64,000 nucleotides of DNA, taken from Chloroflexota bacterium. GTDB taxonomy: Bacteria > Chloroflexota > Dehalococcoidia > JACPEP01. The stretch lies in contig JACPEP010000001.1 of assembly GCA_016183425.1 (NCBI GenBank), positions 1-64,000 of the forward strand. The letters are read 5' to 3'. The translations under genes and the position numbers were made by a program. The notes below the pieces were generated by a model that saw nothing but the letters and a program-made list of their open reading frames with translations, did no database searches and was not told the origin of the DNA. The first letter of the stretch is position 1. Each line of letters begins with the position of its first letter. Positions 1-8,090 of this stretch are shown piece by piece.

Positions 1-1
1 C

Positions 2-61
2 ACAGCGGGGTGGCTCTTTATTTTCCTGGTTGTAATCTCCGCCGCATTTATCCTCGGGTAA
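2..61 (+). CDS. C-terminal end of a membrane protein (cut by window edge)
   Basis: One open frame enters from the window edge and stops at TAA 59-61. The 19 visible residues are almost all hydrophobic (WLFIFLVVISAAFILG), as in a last transmembrane helix. Nothing else of the protein is visible, so the family cannot be named. It ends four bases before the tRNA gene. Confidence 0.35.
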   Translation, partial: TAGWLFIFLVVISAAFILG

Positions 62-65
62 TCAC

Positions 66-140
66 TCCCCGATAGCTCAACGGTAGAGCGGGCGGCTGTT
101 AACCGCTAGGTTCGAGGTTCGAATCCTCGTCGGGGAGCCA
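66..140 (+). tRNA. tRNA-Asn (GTT) with encoded CCA
   Basis: A full cloverleaf can be drawn. The acceptor arms are TCCCCGA (66-72) and TCGGGGA (130-136). The anticodon loop reads CTGTTAA with anticodon GTT, the T-arm contains GTTCGAATC, the discriminator base is G137, and CCA (138-140) is encoded. Confidence 0.97.
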
Positions 141-171
141 GTTAAACTTTTGCTAATCCGGGTAATGAATA

Positions 172-1141
172 ATGAATATGGTAACAGTCATACCTGCCGA
201 CCGCAGGTCAGCCGTGCTCACGCCCTCAAGCCTGGCTTGCCTGTCGCACCTGCCCACCGTCAATCTAACCGCCGGCTGCGCCCATAGTTGCCTCTACTGC
301 TATGCCCGCGGGTATACCATCTATCCCGGGGAAGACAAGGTTGTTCTTTACCGGAACACCCTGGAGAAGATAAAGGAGAAGCTTGCTCACAAGCGGACGA
401 AGCCCCGGGCGGTGTATTTTAGTCCTTCCAGCGATCTTTTCCAACCTGTGCCTGAAGTGTTGGCGCTGGGCTACCATATTCTGGAGCTTCTATTGACCCG
501 AGGCATCGGCGTGGCCTTTCTGAGCAAGGGGCATATCCCGGATGAAACCATGAGCCTTCTCCTCGACCACGCAGATAATGTCAGGGCGCAGATAGGGATC
601 ATTACCCTTGACGAAGGCGTCCAGCGCATGTTCGAGCCCAATGCCGCCAGTCCCAGGGTGCGACTTAACCAGATAACAGAGCTAATCGCTGGTGGCATAC
701 CTACAGAGGCCAGGCTTATTCCTGTTCTGCCCGGTGTCACCGACACTGACGATGCCCTCAGACATCTTTTCTCTGCCCTTGCTAAAGCGGGGTCAAGTGT
801 GCCGCAGCCAGCGCCCTTTTCCTCAGGCCAAGTGTTGTAGAATCCCTCAAGCGGAATGTTTGCGACAAGGAGGTTCTGCAAAGGCTTCTCGCATTGTACA
901 CGGATGCGAAGCGTCTAGTAGCCCCCGTGCCGAGCGCTCGTCCATCACTGCCTTGCCCCGCACCACAAGGGAGGAAATCTTTGCGCGCCTTAGATGCCTG
1001 AGCAAAGAATACTCTATAGAACTATCCATTTGTGCCTGTATGAACACGGATATTGGCTACGGCACTTGCAACATCAGCGGTACCTGGCCGGGGCAGTCCG
1101 TCCCCAATGTGCAACAAAGCCTGTTTGACAATGGAGGCTGA
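172..1141 (+). pseudogene. SPL-like (spore photoproduct lyase family) radical SAM protein, two frameshifts
   Basis: The N-terminus carries the radical SAM cluster motif CAHSCLYCYARGY (CxxxCxxC), with the arrangement of SPL-family radical SAM proteins. The reading frame breaks twice. Near 790 frame 1 hands over to frame 3, consistent with one G lost from a G run. Frame 3 continues (VVESLKRNVCDKEVLQRLL) to about 945, then hands over to frame 2, consistent with one lost C, and ends with the family-like tail CNISGTWPGQ up to TGA 1139-1141. Joined, the three pieces give a protein of about 320 residues with no other stop. This is either a recently decayed gene or two assembly errors; two indels within 160 bp favour decay. 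It overlaps the ParB-like start at 1131. Confidence 0.75.
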
Positions 1142-1499
1142 ACCTTTGCAGAAGGGCCAAATGACGCTTCAGGATATCCCTGTCGCTCTCCTCGTAGCGC
1201 ATCCAGAGAACAGCAATTTTATGGATGCGGGGACGCTTAAGAAGCTGCGCAGGCATATCGATCGAACAGGCAGGTATGAGCCTCTGACTGTGCGCCCCCA
1301 CCCCTGGGAAGAGGGCAAGTTTCAGGTCATAAATGGTCATAGCCAGCGACGCTATCTACGATCTCGTAAAGCGTGTTTTGGCCAAAGGGGGAGTCCGCAA
1401 GCGCACCGAGATGATGAAAGTGATATATTATGTGAAAGCTGCTTGATCGCCGTGATAACCGTCGAGGAGCAGAGCCGTGACCGTGATCAGTATCCGTGA
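1131..1499 (+). pseudogene. ParB-like N-terminal (ParB/Srx) domain gene, truncated
   Basis: Starting at ATG 1131, overlapping the stop of the radical SAM gene, the product begins with a good ParB/Srx domain core: LVAHPENSNFMDAGTLKKL, then HIDRTGRYEPLTVRPHP, then FQVINGH. The similarity stops abruptly after INGH (about 1340), and the rest of the open frame to 1499 is Arg/Cys/Ser-rich with no family character. ParB-like domains normally continue with a helical RL..L segment after the GH motif, so the 3' half is missing. SPL-like radical SAM and ParB-like genes are plausible partners, and both are damaged here. The break point adjoins the CHAT locus. Confidence 0.6.
1333..1446 (+). CDS. possible 37-residue ORF upstream of the CHAT gene
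   Basis: ATG 1333 to TGA 1444-1446, in a different frame from the ParB fragment. It encodes a charged, amphipathic peptide with the core YDLVKRVLAKGGVRKR followed by TEMMKVIYYVKAA. The composition is protein-like, in contrast to the overlapping ParB-frame extension, and it begins exactly where ParB similarity ends. It lies 30 bases before the CHAT start. It may be a small partner peptide or the tail of a larger gene lost on insertion. I recognise no family, and there is no clear ribosome-binding site. Confidence 0.25.
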   Translation: MVIASDAIYDLVKRVLAKGGVRKRTEMMKVIYYVKAA

Positions 1500-4400
1500 G
1501 CAGGTGGAGGCAGCGGATGGTTCCAATGCCGCCGTCAGCTTCGACCGCGAGGAAATCAGATACCCAGCCAGCGTCACAAACCCCTTCTCCCCAGAGGAGG
1601 AGGAGCTGGTGGAATGGTACTTCGAGGAACACCTGCACCTCCCCTTCGTGAGACAGGTGGAGGCACAGGCCGCTGCCGCGAGCATCAAGCGCTATGGCGA
1701 GGCGCTGTTCGAACAGGTTTTCGCCGACCGTGATGCCTACTCCCGCTACCAGCAAGCGCTACAGGCTGGTCTGGACAGCCTGCATTTCGAGATCGTCGGC
1801 TCACCTGAGTTCCACAGCTATCACTGGGAGGCTCTGAGGGACCCCTCGCTGCCCCGCCCTCTCGTTCTGGAGGCGCCGATGGTGCGCAGAAACGTCACGA
1901 CCCAGCCAGTGCGGGCGAGGGTGCGGCCCTGGCCCACCATCAACCTCCTCATCGTCACGGCCCGGCCAAAAGGGAGGGGGGACGTGAGCTATCGCACTAT
2001 TTCCCGGCCGCTAGTAGAGAGTCTCAGTCAGGCGAAGGTGCGGGTACACATTGAGATACTGCGCCCCGGCACATACGAGGAGCTGGTCAACCACCTTGAA
2101 TCGATTAGAGACCGCCATGGCAGCGGCTTCTACCACGTCATCCACTTCGATGTTCACGGTGGCCTGCTGACCCACCCACAAATCATGAAGGGGTATGAGA
2201 CCGACCACTACCTGTACCAGGGCCCCCATGACCCCGGCGACAGCGGGGAGTACGAGGGCTCGAAAGCCTTCCTCTTGTTCGAGGGAAAGAAGGAAGGGCA
2301 GGCGCACCCGGTAGAGGCCAGCAAGCTGGCCGACCTGCTGATCTCCCACCAGGTGCCCATAGTCGTGCTCAATGCGTGCCAGTCGGGCAAGCAGGTAGGG
2401 GTGGCAGAGACCAGCCTGGGGAGCCGCCTGATGCAGTCGGGGGTGCAGGTTGCGCTGGCCATGGGGTACTCGGTCACCGTTACCGCTGCCGAGCTGATGA
2501 TGGGGCGGCTTTATGAGCAGCTCTTTTCGGGCCTTGACCTATCCACTGCCATTCGCCGTGCCCGGTTGGAGCTCTACAACCAGAGGGGGCGCCGCGCTTA
2601 CTTCGACCAGGTCATTGACCTGGAAGACTGGTTGCTGCCGGTGGTGTATCAGAACCAGGAGATGCGCCTGGAGGTGCGCGACTTTACGCCGGAGGAGCAC
2701 GCCCGCTACTACGAGCGCCGTGCGGAGCGCTACCGGCCTACCGAGCCGGCTTATGGCTTCGTGGGTCGCGACCTGGATATTCTGGAGATCGAGAAGCGCC
2801 TGCTTTCTCGCCGCAACATGCTGCTCATAAGGGGCATGGGTGGGGCCGGCAAGACGACCCTCCTGCACCACCTGGGCTTCTGGTGGCAGACTACCCACTT
2901 TGTTGACCAGGTCTTCTACTTTGGCTACGATGAGAGGCCCTGGAGCCTCCAGCAAATCCTGGTAACCATTGCCCAGAAACTGCTCAGCCGGGTGGAGTAT
3001 GCGCAATTCCAACCTCTCAGCCTCAAGGCCCAGCAAGAGCATCTGTCTCAGCTCCTGCGGTCCCAGCGCCACCTGGTTATCCTGGACAATCTGGAATCCA
3101 TTACCGGAACCTACCTCGCCATAAAGAACATTCTGCCCCCGGAGGAACGGGAGGCGCTACGCCGCTTCCTGGCCCAGATGGTGGGAGGCAAGACGCTGGT
3201 GCTGCTGGGCTCGCGGGGCGGCGAAGACTGGCTGGCCCAGGGGACCTTTGGCGACAACGTGTACGAGCTACCTGGCCTCGACCCCGAAGCGGCCTCAACC
3301 CTGGCCGACCGCATACTGGACCGTTACGGGGCGACACGCTATCGCAGCGACCAGGGTTTTCAGAGACTGCTCAAGCTGCTGGACGGTTACCCCCTACCGA
3401 TCGAGGTGGTGCTGGACAACCTGGCCCGTCAGAGGCCGGAGGAGGTGCTGGCGGCGCTGGAGGCGGGGGACGTGGCCCTGGACAAGGGTGACACGGAGAA
3501 GAAGAACGAGAGCATCCTACGCTGCATCGAGTACTCCCACAGCAACCTCTCCCCGGAGGCGCAGGGGCTGCTCACATGCCTGGCTCCCTTCACGTCGGTT
3601 ATCAACGTGCGCGTCCTGGAGCAGTACACCGCCCAGCTACGGCAGCAGCCGGCTTTGGCCCATCTGCCCTATGAGCGCTGGCAGGAAGTGCTACAGGCGG
3701 CGGCCAACTGGGGGCTGCTCAGTCCACACCCTGAGGTGCCGGGCTTCTTGCGTTTGCAGCCCACCTTGCCCTACTTCCTGCGCAGTCGCCTGAACGCGCC
3801 GGAACAGGCCGAGGTGCGGCGGGGCGTGGAGACTGCCTTCCGCCAGCACTATGAGGAACTGGGCGTCGCCATTGCGGTGGCGCTCCAGTCCAAGGAGCCG
3901 GAGCAAAGGCAGATGGGCCAGATGCTGGCAAGCCTGGAGTACGAAAACATGGCCACTGCCATGGGCTTGGCCCTGGAGGCGCAGGTCTCCATTAGCGGTC
4001 CCTACCAGGTACTGTCCCTCTATCTCGACGCCATCCAGGACCAGCGGCGGGGCCTGGAGCTGGGTGAGAGCGTCTTGCGCCGCCTGGAGGGCCATGCGGC
4101 GGAAAGCCTGGTCGGGCCCCTGGGCGTTGAGTTTGTCGCCGTCCTCATCAACGTTGCAAAACGCCAGCTTCTCCTCAAACAGTACCCTGCTGCTGAGGCA
4201 TCGTACCAGAAGGCCTTGTCTCTACACATGGACCTGAACATCTTTGAAGAGAGGGAAAAAGCCCTCAGAAGCGCCTCCATCTACCACCAGTTGGGCATAG
4301 TGGCCCAGGAGCAGCGGCGGTGGCCGCAGGCGGAGGGGTACTACCAGCAGGCCCTGGCAATCAAAATCGAGTTCCAGGACCGCTACTCCCAGGCCGTCAC

Positions 4401-5010
4401 CTACCACCAGTTGGGCAGGGTAGCCCAGGGGCAGCGCCGGTGGCCGCAGGCGGAGGGGTACTACCAGCAGGCCCTGGCAATCTTCATCGAGTTCCAGGAC
4501 CGCTACTCCCAGGCCTCCACCTACCACCAGTTGGGCGTGGTGGCCCAGGAGCAGCGCCGGTGGCCGCAGGCGGAGGGGTACTACCAGCAGGCCCTGGCAA
4601 TCGAGATCGAGTTCCAGGACCGCTACGAACAGGCCTCCACCTACCACCAGTTGGGCATGGCGGCCCAGGAGCAGCGGCGGTGGCCGCAGGCGGAGGGGTA
4701 CTACCAGCAGGCCCTGGCAATCAAGATCGAGTTCCAGGACCGCTACTCTCAGGCCTCCACCTACCACCAGTTGGGCATGGTGGCCCAGGAGCAGCGGCGG
4801 TGGCCGCAGGCCCGTGACTACTTCCTGACGGCGCTAAAGACATACGTAGACTACAAAGATTCCCACGACGCCGGTATTGTCCTGAGCAGCCTGGCCCGGC
4901 TGTGGATGGCGAGTGGCGACGCGGACATACCCGCTGCCGTCGCCTCAATCCTGGGCGTCACCGCCGATGAGGCCGAGAATTTGCTGCGGCGTCCGGCTGG
5001 TGAGGGATAG
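1477..5010 (+). CDS. CHAT protease - NB-ARC NTPase - TPR protein (NLR-like STAND protein)
   Basis: GTG start with GAGGAG at 1464-1469. The 1177 residues divide into an N-terminal lead (1-150) and a caspase-like CHAT domain (about 150-395) with the catalytic dyad visible as His227 in HFDVHGG and Cys301 in VVLNACQSG. Next is an NB-ARC NTPase with P-loop GMGGAGKTTLL (453-463) and Walker B LVILDNLE (533-540), a helical arm, and a TPR region (about 880-1130) with near-identical 40-residue units. The architecture is that of bacterial STAND proteins, where the repeats sense a ligand, the NTPase oligomerises and the CHAT protease is switched on, often for phage defence. No dedicated gasdermin or other CHAT target gene is adjacent, so the substrate is unknown. 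The flanking damaged genes and repeats suggest acquisition by transfer. Confidence 0.9.
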   Translation: MTVISIREQVEAADGSNAAVSFDREEIRYPASVTNPFSPEEEELVEWYFEEHLHLPFVRQVEAQAAAASIKRYGEALFEQVFADRDAYSRYQQALQAGLDSLHFEIVGSPEFHSYHWEALRDPSLPRPLVLEAPMVRRNVTTQPVRARVRPWPTINLLIVTARPKGRGDVSYRTISRPLVESLSQAKVRVHIEILRPGTYEELVNHLESIRDRHGSGFYHVIHFDVHGGLLTHPQIMKGYETDHYLYQGPHDPGDSGEYEGSKAFLLFEGKKEGQAHPVEASKLADLLISHQVPIVVLNACQSGKQVGVAETSLGSRLMQSGVQVALAMGYSVTVTAAELMMGRLYEQLFSGLDLSTAIRRARLELYNQRGRRAYFDQVIDLEDWLLPVVYQNQEMRLEVRDFTPEEHARYYERRAERYRPTEPAYGFVGRDLDILEIEKRLLSRRNMLLIRGMGGAGKTTLLHHLGFWWQTTHFVDQVFYFGYDERPWSLQQILVTIAQKLLSRVEYAQFQPLSLKAQQEHLSQLLRSQRHLVILDNLESITGTYLAIKNILPPEEREALRRFLAQMVGGKTLVLLGSRGGEDWLAQGTFGDNVYELPGLDPEAASTLADRILDRYGATRYRSDQGFQRLLKLLDGYPLPIEVVLDNLARQRPEEVLAALEAGDVALDKGDTEKKNESILRCIEYSHSNLSPEAQGLLTCLAPFTSVINVRVLEQYTAQLRQQPALAHLPYERWQEVLQAAANWGLLSPHPEVPGFLRLQPTLPYFLRSRLNAPEQAEVRRGVETAFRQHYEELGVAIAVALQSKEPEQRQMGQMLASLEYENMATAMGLALEAQVSISGPYQVLSLYLDAIQDQRRGLELGESVLRRLEGHAAESLVGPLGVEFVAVLINVAKRQLLLKQYPAAEASYQKALSLHMDLNIFEEREKALRSASIYHQLGIVAQEQRRWPQAEGYYQQALAIKIEFQDRYSQAVTYHQLGRVAQGQRRWPQAEGYYQQALAIFIEFQDRYSQASTYHQLGVVAQEQRRWPQAEGYYQQALAIEIEFQDRYEQASTYHQLGMAAQEQRRWPQAEGYYQQALAIKIEFQDRYSQASTYHQLGMVAQEQRRWPQARDYFLTALKTYVDYKDSHDAGIVLSSLARLWMASGDADIPAAVASILGVTADEAENLLRRPAGEG
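4273..4812 (+). repeat. tandem 120-bp repeats encoding near-identical TPR units
   Basis: Four full units (4273, 4393, 4513, 4633) and a fifth that diverges near 4810, each 120 bp and almost identical at DNA level. Each encodes one 40-residue TPR unit around YYQQALAIKIEFQDRY. Variation is concentrated in a few codons (KIE, FIE, EIE; YSQ, YEQ). Such identity implies recent expansion or gene conversion, as expected for a sensor array under diversifying pressure. Confidence 0.95.
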
Positions 5011-5068
5011 TACCAGTCTCATAAATCGGCGTGCTAACCGAGATTCTTCGCCTCCGCTACACCAAACA

Positions 5069-5187
5069 TGTCATTGCGAGCCCTTCCGCAGAAGGGCGTG
5101 GCAATCCGTCACAACGCACCTGGGGTTACGGATTCCCACGGCCTCTTCCGCTTCACTGTGTTTGCGGGTCGAGGCCTCGGAATGACA
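5069..5187 (+). repeat. dispersed MITE-like repeat with TGTCATT/AATGACA termini
   Basis: About 119 bp bounded by the inverted ends TGTCATT and AATGACA, with internal palindromic blocks (CCCTTCCGCAGAAGGG). No coding potential is visible. Together with the next repeat it accounts for most of the gene-free stretch between the CHAT gene and pth (5011-5320). Confidence 0.6.
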
Positions 5188-5192
5188 GAGTC

Positions 5193-5256
5193 GTAGGGTG
5201 AGTGAAGTGAAACGAAACCCACCACAAAAAGTGAAGGTGGGTTCCCCCCACCCTAC
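5193..5256 (+). repeat. palindromic GTAGGGTG...CACCCTAC repeat, copy 1
   Basis: An inverted repeat: GTAGGGTG at one end and CACCCTAC at the other, with inner arms AAACCCACC and GGTGGGTT. The same element occurs at 57320-57384, sharing GTGAAACGAAACCCACC. It is a short dispersed palindromic element able to fold as RNA, not obviously a terminator because no T run follows. Confidence 0.75.
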
Positions 5257-5320
5257 ATACTAATGTGAAGATTAGTGTGTATGTTGTGAGGCCATACAAA
5301 GACGCCCCAACTCTCGACCC

Positions 5321-5881
5321 TCAGGTGTTGTAGCGGTTCATGGCCGCCTCCAGCCCCTCATCGAGGAGGCAGAGGAGGGCCTGAACCACCCGCTCCCTCA
5401 CCTCCCCCATCACCGCTTCCTCCTCTGGGGCGAAAGGGCTGAGGACGTAGTCCTCGGTGGCCATCTCCTCGGGCGGGCGGCTGATGCCCACCCGAACCCG
5501 AATAAAGTCCTGACTCCCCAGGGCGGCGATGATGGAGGCGACCCCTTTGTGGCCTCCCGACCCGCCCCCAGGCCGAATCCGTATCCGCCCCAGGGGCAGG
5601 TCCAGGTCGTCGTGGAGGACGATGATGTCGGGTGGGGGAAGATGGTGACGGGCCGCCAGGAGGCGTACCGCTTCGCCGCTCCGGTTCATGTATGTCTGGG
5701 GCTGGGCCAGAAGCAGGGGCTGCCCCGCCATCTGGCCCATGCCCACTCGCGCTTTAGACTGGCTTTGCTTTATGGAAATGAGGCAGGCTTTGGACAGAAG
5801 GTTGAGGCATTGAAAGCCCACGTTGTGGCGGTGGCGGGCATACTCCTGGCCGGGGTTGCCCAGGCCCACAATCAGTTTCAT
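5321..5881 (-). CDS. pth: peptidyl-tRNA hydrolase
   Basis: Releases peptides from peptidyl-tRNA in the cytoplasm. At 186 residues it has the usual length. The family landmarks are in order: GLGNPG near residue 6, the catalytic His in RHNVGF, the YMNRSG loop, the HDDLDLP acid motif and GSGGHKG. The last motif has Lys where E. coli Pth has Asn (GGHNG); I cannot judge from here how common that is in relatives. It is the last gene of the minus-strand polysaccharide cluster, nine bases after a small membrane segment gene, so it may share that transcript. Confidence 0.95.
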   Translation of the reverse strand: MKLIVGLGNPGQEYARHRHNVGFQCLNLLSKACLISIKQSQSKARVGMGQMAGQPLLLAQPQTYMNRSGEAVRLLAARHHLPPPDIIVLHDDLDLPLGRIRIRPGGGSGGHKGVASIIAALGSQDFIRVRVGISRPPEEMATEDYVLSPFAPEEEAVMGEVRERVVQALLCLLDEGLEAAMNRYNT

Positions 5882-5890
5882 GTTTGCTTG

Positions 5891-6094
5891 CTAACGGCGA
5901 AGCAAAAAGATCCCTAGACCAACAACAAAGACGAAAGCGGCCACTCCAATTCCGGCCAGTAAGGGAGTCACCAGAAAGTCCAGGGAGATCTCCGGAAAGG
6001 AGAGAAGCGACGGGCCGAGGGTGGGGGTGGCCGTAGTGGCGGGGGTGGGTATGTCAATGCGCACCGGCGGGCCATAGTCCGGGGGAGGGGTCAA
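5891..6094 (-). CDS. C-terminal membrane anchor, probably the end of the upstream secreted protein
   Basis: This 67-residue frame, with only a TTG start, begins with Pro/Thr-rich sequence and ends with one transmembrane helix (AGIGVAAFVFVVGLGIFLL) and Arg-Arg. Its start overlaps the stop of the gene at 6091-6657. The open frame continues upstream without stops into the Pro-rich linker of that gene, so the two probably form one protein interrupted by a one-base slip in the long C/G runs near 6130. As a separate gene it would be a small single-pass protein. Confidence 0.4.
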   Translation of the reverse strand: MTPPPDYGPPVRIDIPTPATTATPTLGPSLLSFPEISLDFLVTPLLAGIGVAAFVFVVGLGIFLLRR

Positions 6095-6657
6095 CGGGGG
6101 GAGGGGAGTAGGGGTGAGGAGGGGGACGGGGGGGGGGTGGACTCCGGAGTAAGGGTGGGATGGGGTGTGGGGGTAGCGCTGGGGGTGGGGGTAGGGGTGG
6201 CGGTGGGCTCGCTGAGCAGAATCTCTCGAAACTCTACGTAGATCCTGGTATCTCCGGTGACTACGATGAAAGCCGGCTCGCTGGGACGGTCCGTCAGTTG
6301 AATGCTGAACTCGCCTTTTCCCAGGGTAAAGACGAAGCCCCCACCCCCTCCGGAGGGGGTGTCAGCGTACCAACCAGGAGAGGACACCCTCACCAGTGCC
6401 CCGGTGACGCCTCTCCCCTGGCGATCCACCACCGCTCCCCTCACCTCCTGGGGCAGAGGTACAGTGCCTCCCACTGGAGTCACCGTGACGGTGGGCCGGA
6501 ACACGGAGGTTATGGGGGTGGCGGTGACCAGGGCAGAGACGCCCCCCTCCGGCGCCGCCACGGCTCCCTTCGTCAGGGTCAACGCCGCTGCCAGGGAGAG
6601 GGATATGAAAATGGCCCAAAGGTGCGCCAACCTTTTGTCGTGCCTGGTCTCTTTCAT
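6091..6657 (-). CDS. secreted protein with carboxypeptidase-regulatory-like domain and Thr/Pro-rich stalk
   Basis: I place the start at ATG 6657, since the longer frame runs into the upstream sugar transferase gene. The product has a signal peptide (about 1-34, core LWAIFISLSLAAALTL), a beta-sandwich-like domain of the CarboxypepD_reg type (EVRGAVVDRQGRGVTGALV onward), and a C-terminal stalk of TPTPTP-type repeats. On its own it would be released. If joined to the 5891-6094 frame it would be an externally displayed, C-terminally anchored protein. It sits directly downstream of the polyprenyl sugar transferase in a polysaccharide operon. Function unknown. Confidence 0.6.
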   Translation of the reverse strand: MKETRHDKRLAHLWAIFISLSLAAALTLTKGAVAAPEGGVSALVTATPITSVFRPTVTVTPVGGTVPLPQEVRGAVVDRQGRGVTGALVRVSSPGWYADTPSGGGGGFVFTLGKGEFSIQLTDRPSEPAFIVVTGDTRIYVEFREILLSEPTATPTPTPSATPTPHPTLTPESTPPPSPSSPLLPSPR

Positions 6658-6674
6658 TTGAGTTATCCGTCCTA

Positions 6675-8090
6675 TCAATAAGCGTTTTGGCCCCGGAAAA
6701 GGGCCACTATGGTGCGCAGCATTATCTTGATGTCCAGCCAGGGAGTCCAGTTTTCCACATACCACAGGTCGTATGAGGTGCGCTCCTCGATGCTGACATC
6801 GCCCCGCAGCCCGTGAATCTGCGCCCAGCCAGTGAGCCCTGCCTTTTCCCGATGCCGCTCCAGATAGCGGGGTACCTGGCGGCTGAACTGTTGAACAAAA
6901 TGGGGGCGCTCGGGCCGCGGCCCCACCACGCTCATCTCCCCCATCAGAACGTTAACAAACTGGGGCAACTCGTCCAGGGAGAAACGGCGCAACACCGCCC
7001 CCAAGGGCGTCACGCGGGGGTCCCTTTTGGTGGCCCAAACCGGGCCCGTCTCCCTCTCCGCATCGGGCCGCATGGAGCGAAATTTGATAACCTTGAAGGA
7101 CTTCCCATCCAACCCCACCCGCTCTTGGACGTAGAACACCGGACCCTGAGGGGAGGTGAGCTTGATGAGAAGGGAGATGCCGAGCATCAGCGGGGAGGCC
7201 AGGACAAGAACGGCGGCGCTGAAAACCATGTCCATGGCTCGCTTTAGGGACAGGTTCCAGCCCCGTAGGGCGATGTCCCGCACGGTAACCATGGGCAGGC
7301 CGTTTAGGTCTCCTATAGTGGCCGCCGTTGACATGATCTGGAAAATGTCGGGCACGACCCGGATGCTTACGTGGGCACCCTGACATTGGGCAATGATGTC
7401 CAATAGCTCCTCCCGGGACAGGGACGGCTCGGCGATGATGACCTCATCTACGGGATTGTTCTTTATGATGGCTCCAATCTGTCGCCAGCTTCCTATAACC
7501 GGCAGGTCGTCGCTAGTAGCCGGGGCACCCTCTGGGCCCACAAAGCCGACACCGCGATGCCCCAGAGCCGGCGCCTGGCGTATGCGGTGGATTATGCCCT
7601 GGGCTGCCTCTCCAGTGCCTACCACGAGCACCCTATCCTGCATAACGCCCCGGGCGAGCAAGAAACCTTGCACCCAGATCCAAACCGTGCGACCGGTCCA
7701 GATAAAAAACACCGCCAGGGCCCAAGCCCCGGTGAGAACAGCTCGGGAATAGGCAAAGTCGCGGGACAAAAAGGCGCTAGACGCCAGGGTAAGGACAGTG
7801 GCGATGGAAACGGAGACGAAGACCTGCTGGAGCTCGTCCATGCGCGACTGTCCCCGCTGAAAGCGGTACGCCCCACGAAGGAAGAAAACACCGGGAAAGA
7901 GAAGGGTCTCCACTATAAAAAGGAGGAGATAGTCATCCACTCGATGGTAGACTTGATAGGACACCAGCCCGGCAGAAAAGCGCAAATAGTAAGCCGCCAG
8001 AAGAGAGAGGTTGGTGAATATGACATCGTTGGCTAAGAGGGCCAGGGAGACCCACCCCTGACCCTTCCCGGCCCGACTCTCCTTAGCCAT
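6675..8090 (-). CDS. undecaprenyl-phosphate sugar phosphotransferase (WcaJ/exopolysaccharide type)
   Basis: Transfers a sugar-1-phosphate to the lipid carrier, the first step of exopolysaccharide or O-chain assembly at the inner face of the membrane. The 471 residues comprise four N-terminal membrane helices, a nucleotide-fold domain (LVVGTGEAAQGII), a fifth helix (RAMDMVFSAAVLVLASPLM), and the bacterial sugar transferase catalytic domain with QERVGLDGKSFKVIKFRSM and the SLDELPQ and VGPRPE motifs. The last motifs are diagnostic of the family. It overlaps the 651-residue gene by eight bases, indicating translational coupling. Confidence 0.95.
   Translation of the reverse strand: MAKESRAGKGQGWVSLALLANDVIFTNLSLLAAYYLRFSAGLVSYQVYHRVDDYLLLFIVETLLFPGVFFLRGAYRFQRGQSRMDELQQVFVSVSIATVLTLASSAFLSRDFAYSRAVLTGAWALAVFFIWTGRTVWIWVQGFLLARGVMQDRVLVVGTGEAAQGIIHRIRQAPALGHRGVGFVGPEGAPATSDDLPVIGSWRQIGAIIKNNPVDEVIIAEPSLSREELLDIIAQCQGAHVSIRVVPDIFQIMSTAATIGDLNGLPMVTVRDIALRGWNLSLKRAMDMVFSAAVLVLASPLMLGISLLIKLTSPQGPVFYVQERVGLDGKSFKVIKFRSMRPDAERETGPVWATKRDPRVTPLGAVLRRFSLDELPQFVNVLMGEMSVVGPRPERPHFVQQFSRQVPRYLERHREKAGLTGWAQIHGLRGDVSIEERTSYDLWYVENWTPWLDIKIMLRTIVALFRGQNAY

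Noticed and set aside
4222-4817. Long reading frames on the opposite strand and in other frames of the TPR repeats, rich in Pro/Gly or Leu/Val
   Set aside because: They are by-products of a 120-bp repeat whose length is a multiple of three and whose high-GC codons lack stops. The CHAT protein frame has domains, the others do not.
4273-4872. Regularly spaced repeats as a possible CRISPR array
   Set aside because: The 120-bp units are contiguous, with no unique spacers, and code for TPR units in one open frame.
5193-5256. GTAGGGTG palindrome as the terminator of the CHAT gene
   Set aside because: There is no T run after the stem, and the same element occurs at 57320 inside a coding frame, so it behaves as a dispersed repeat.
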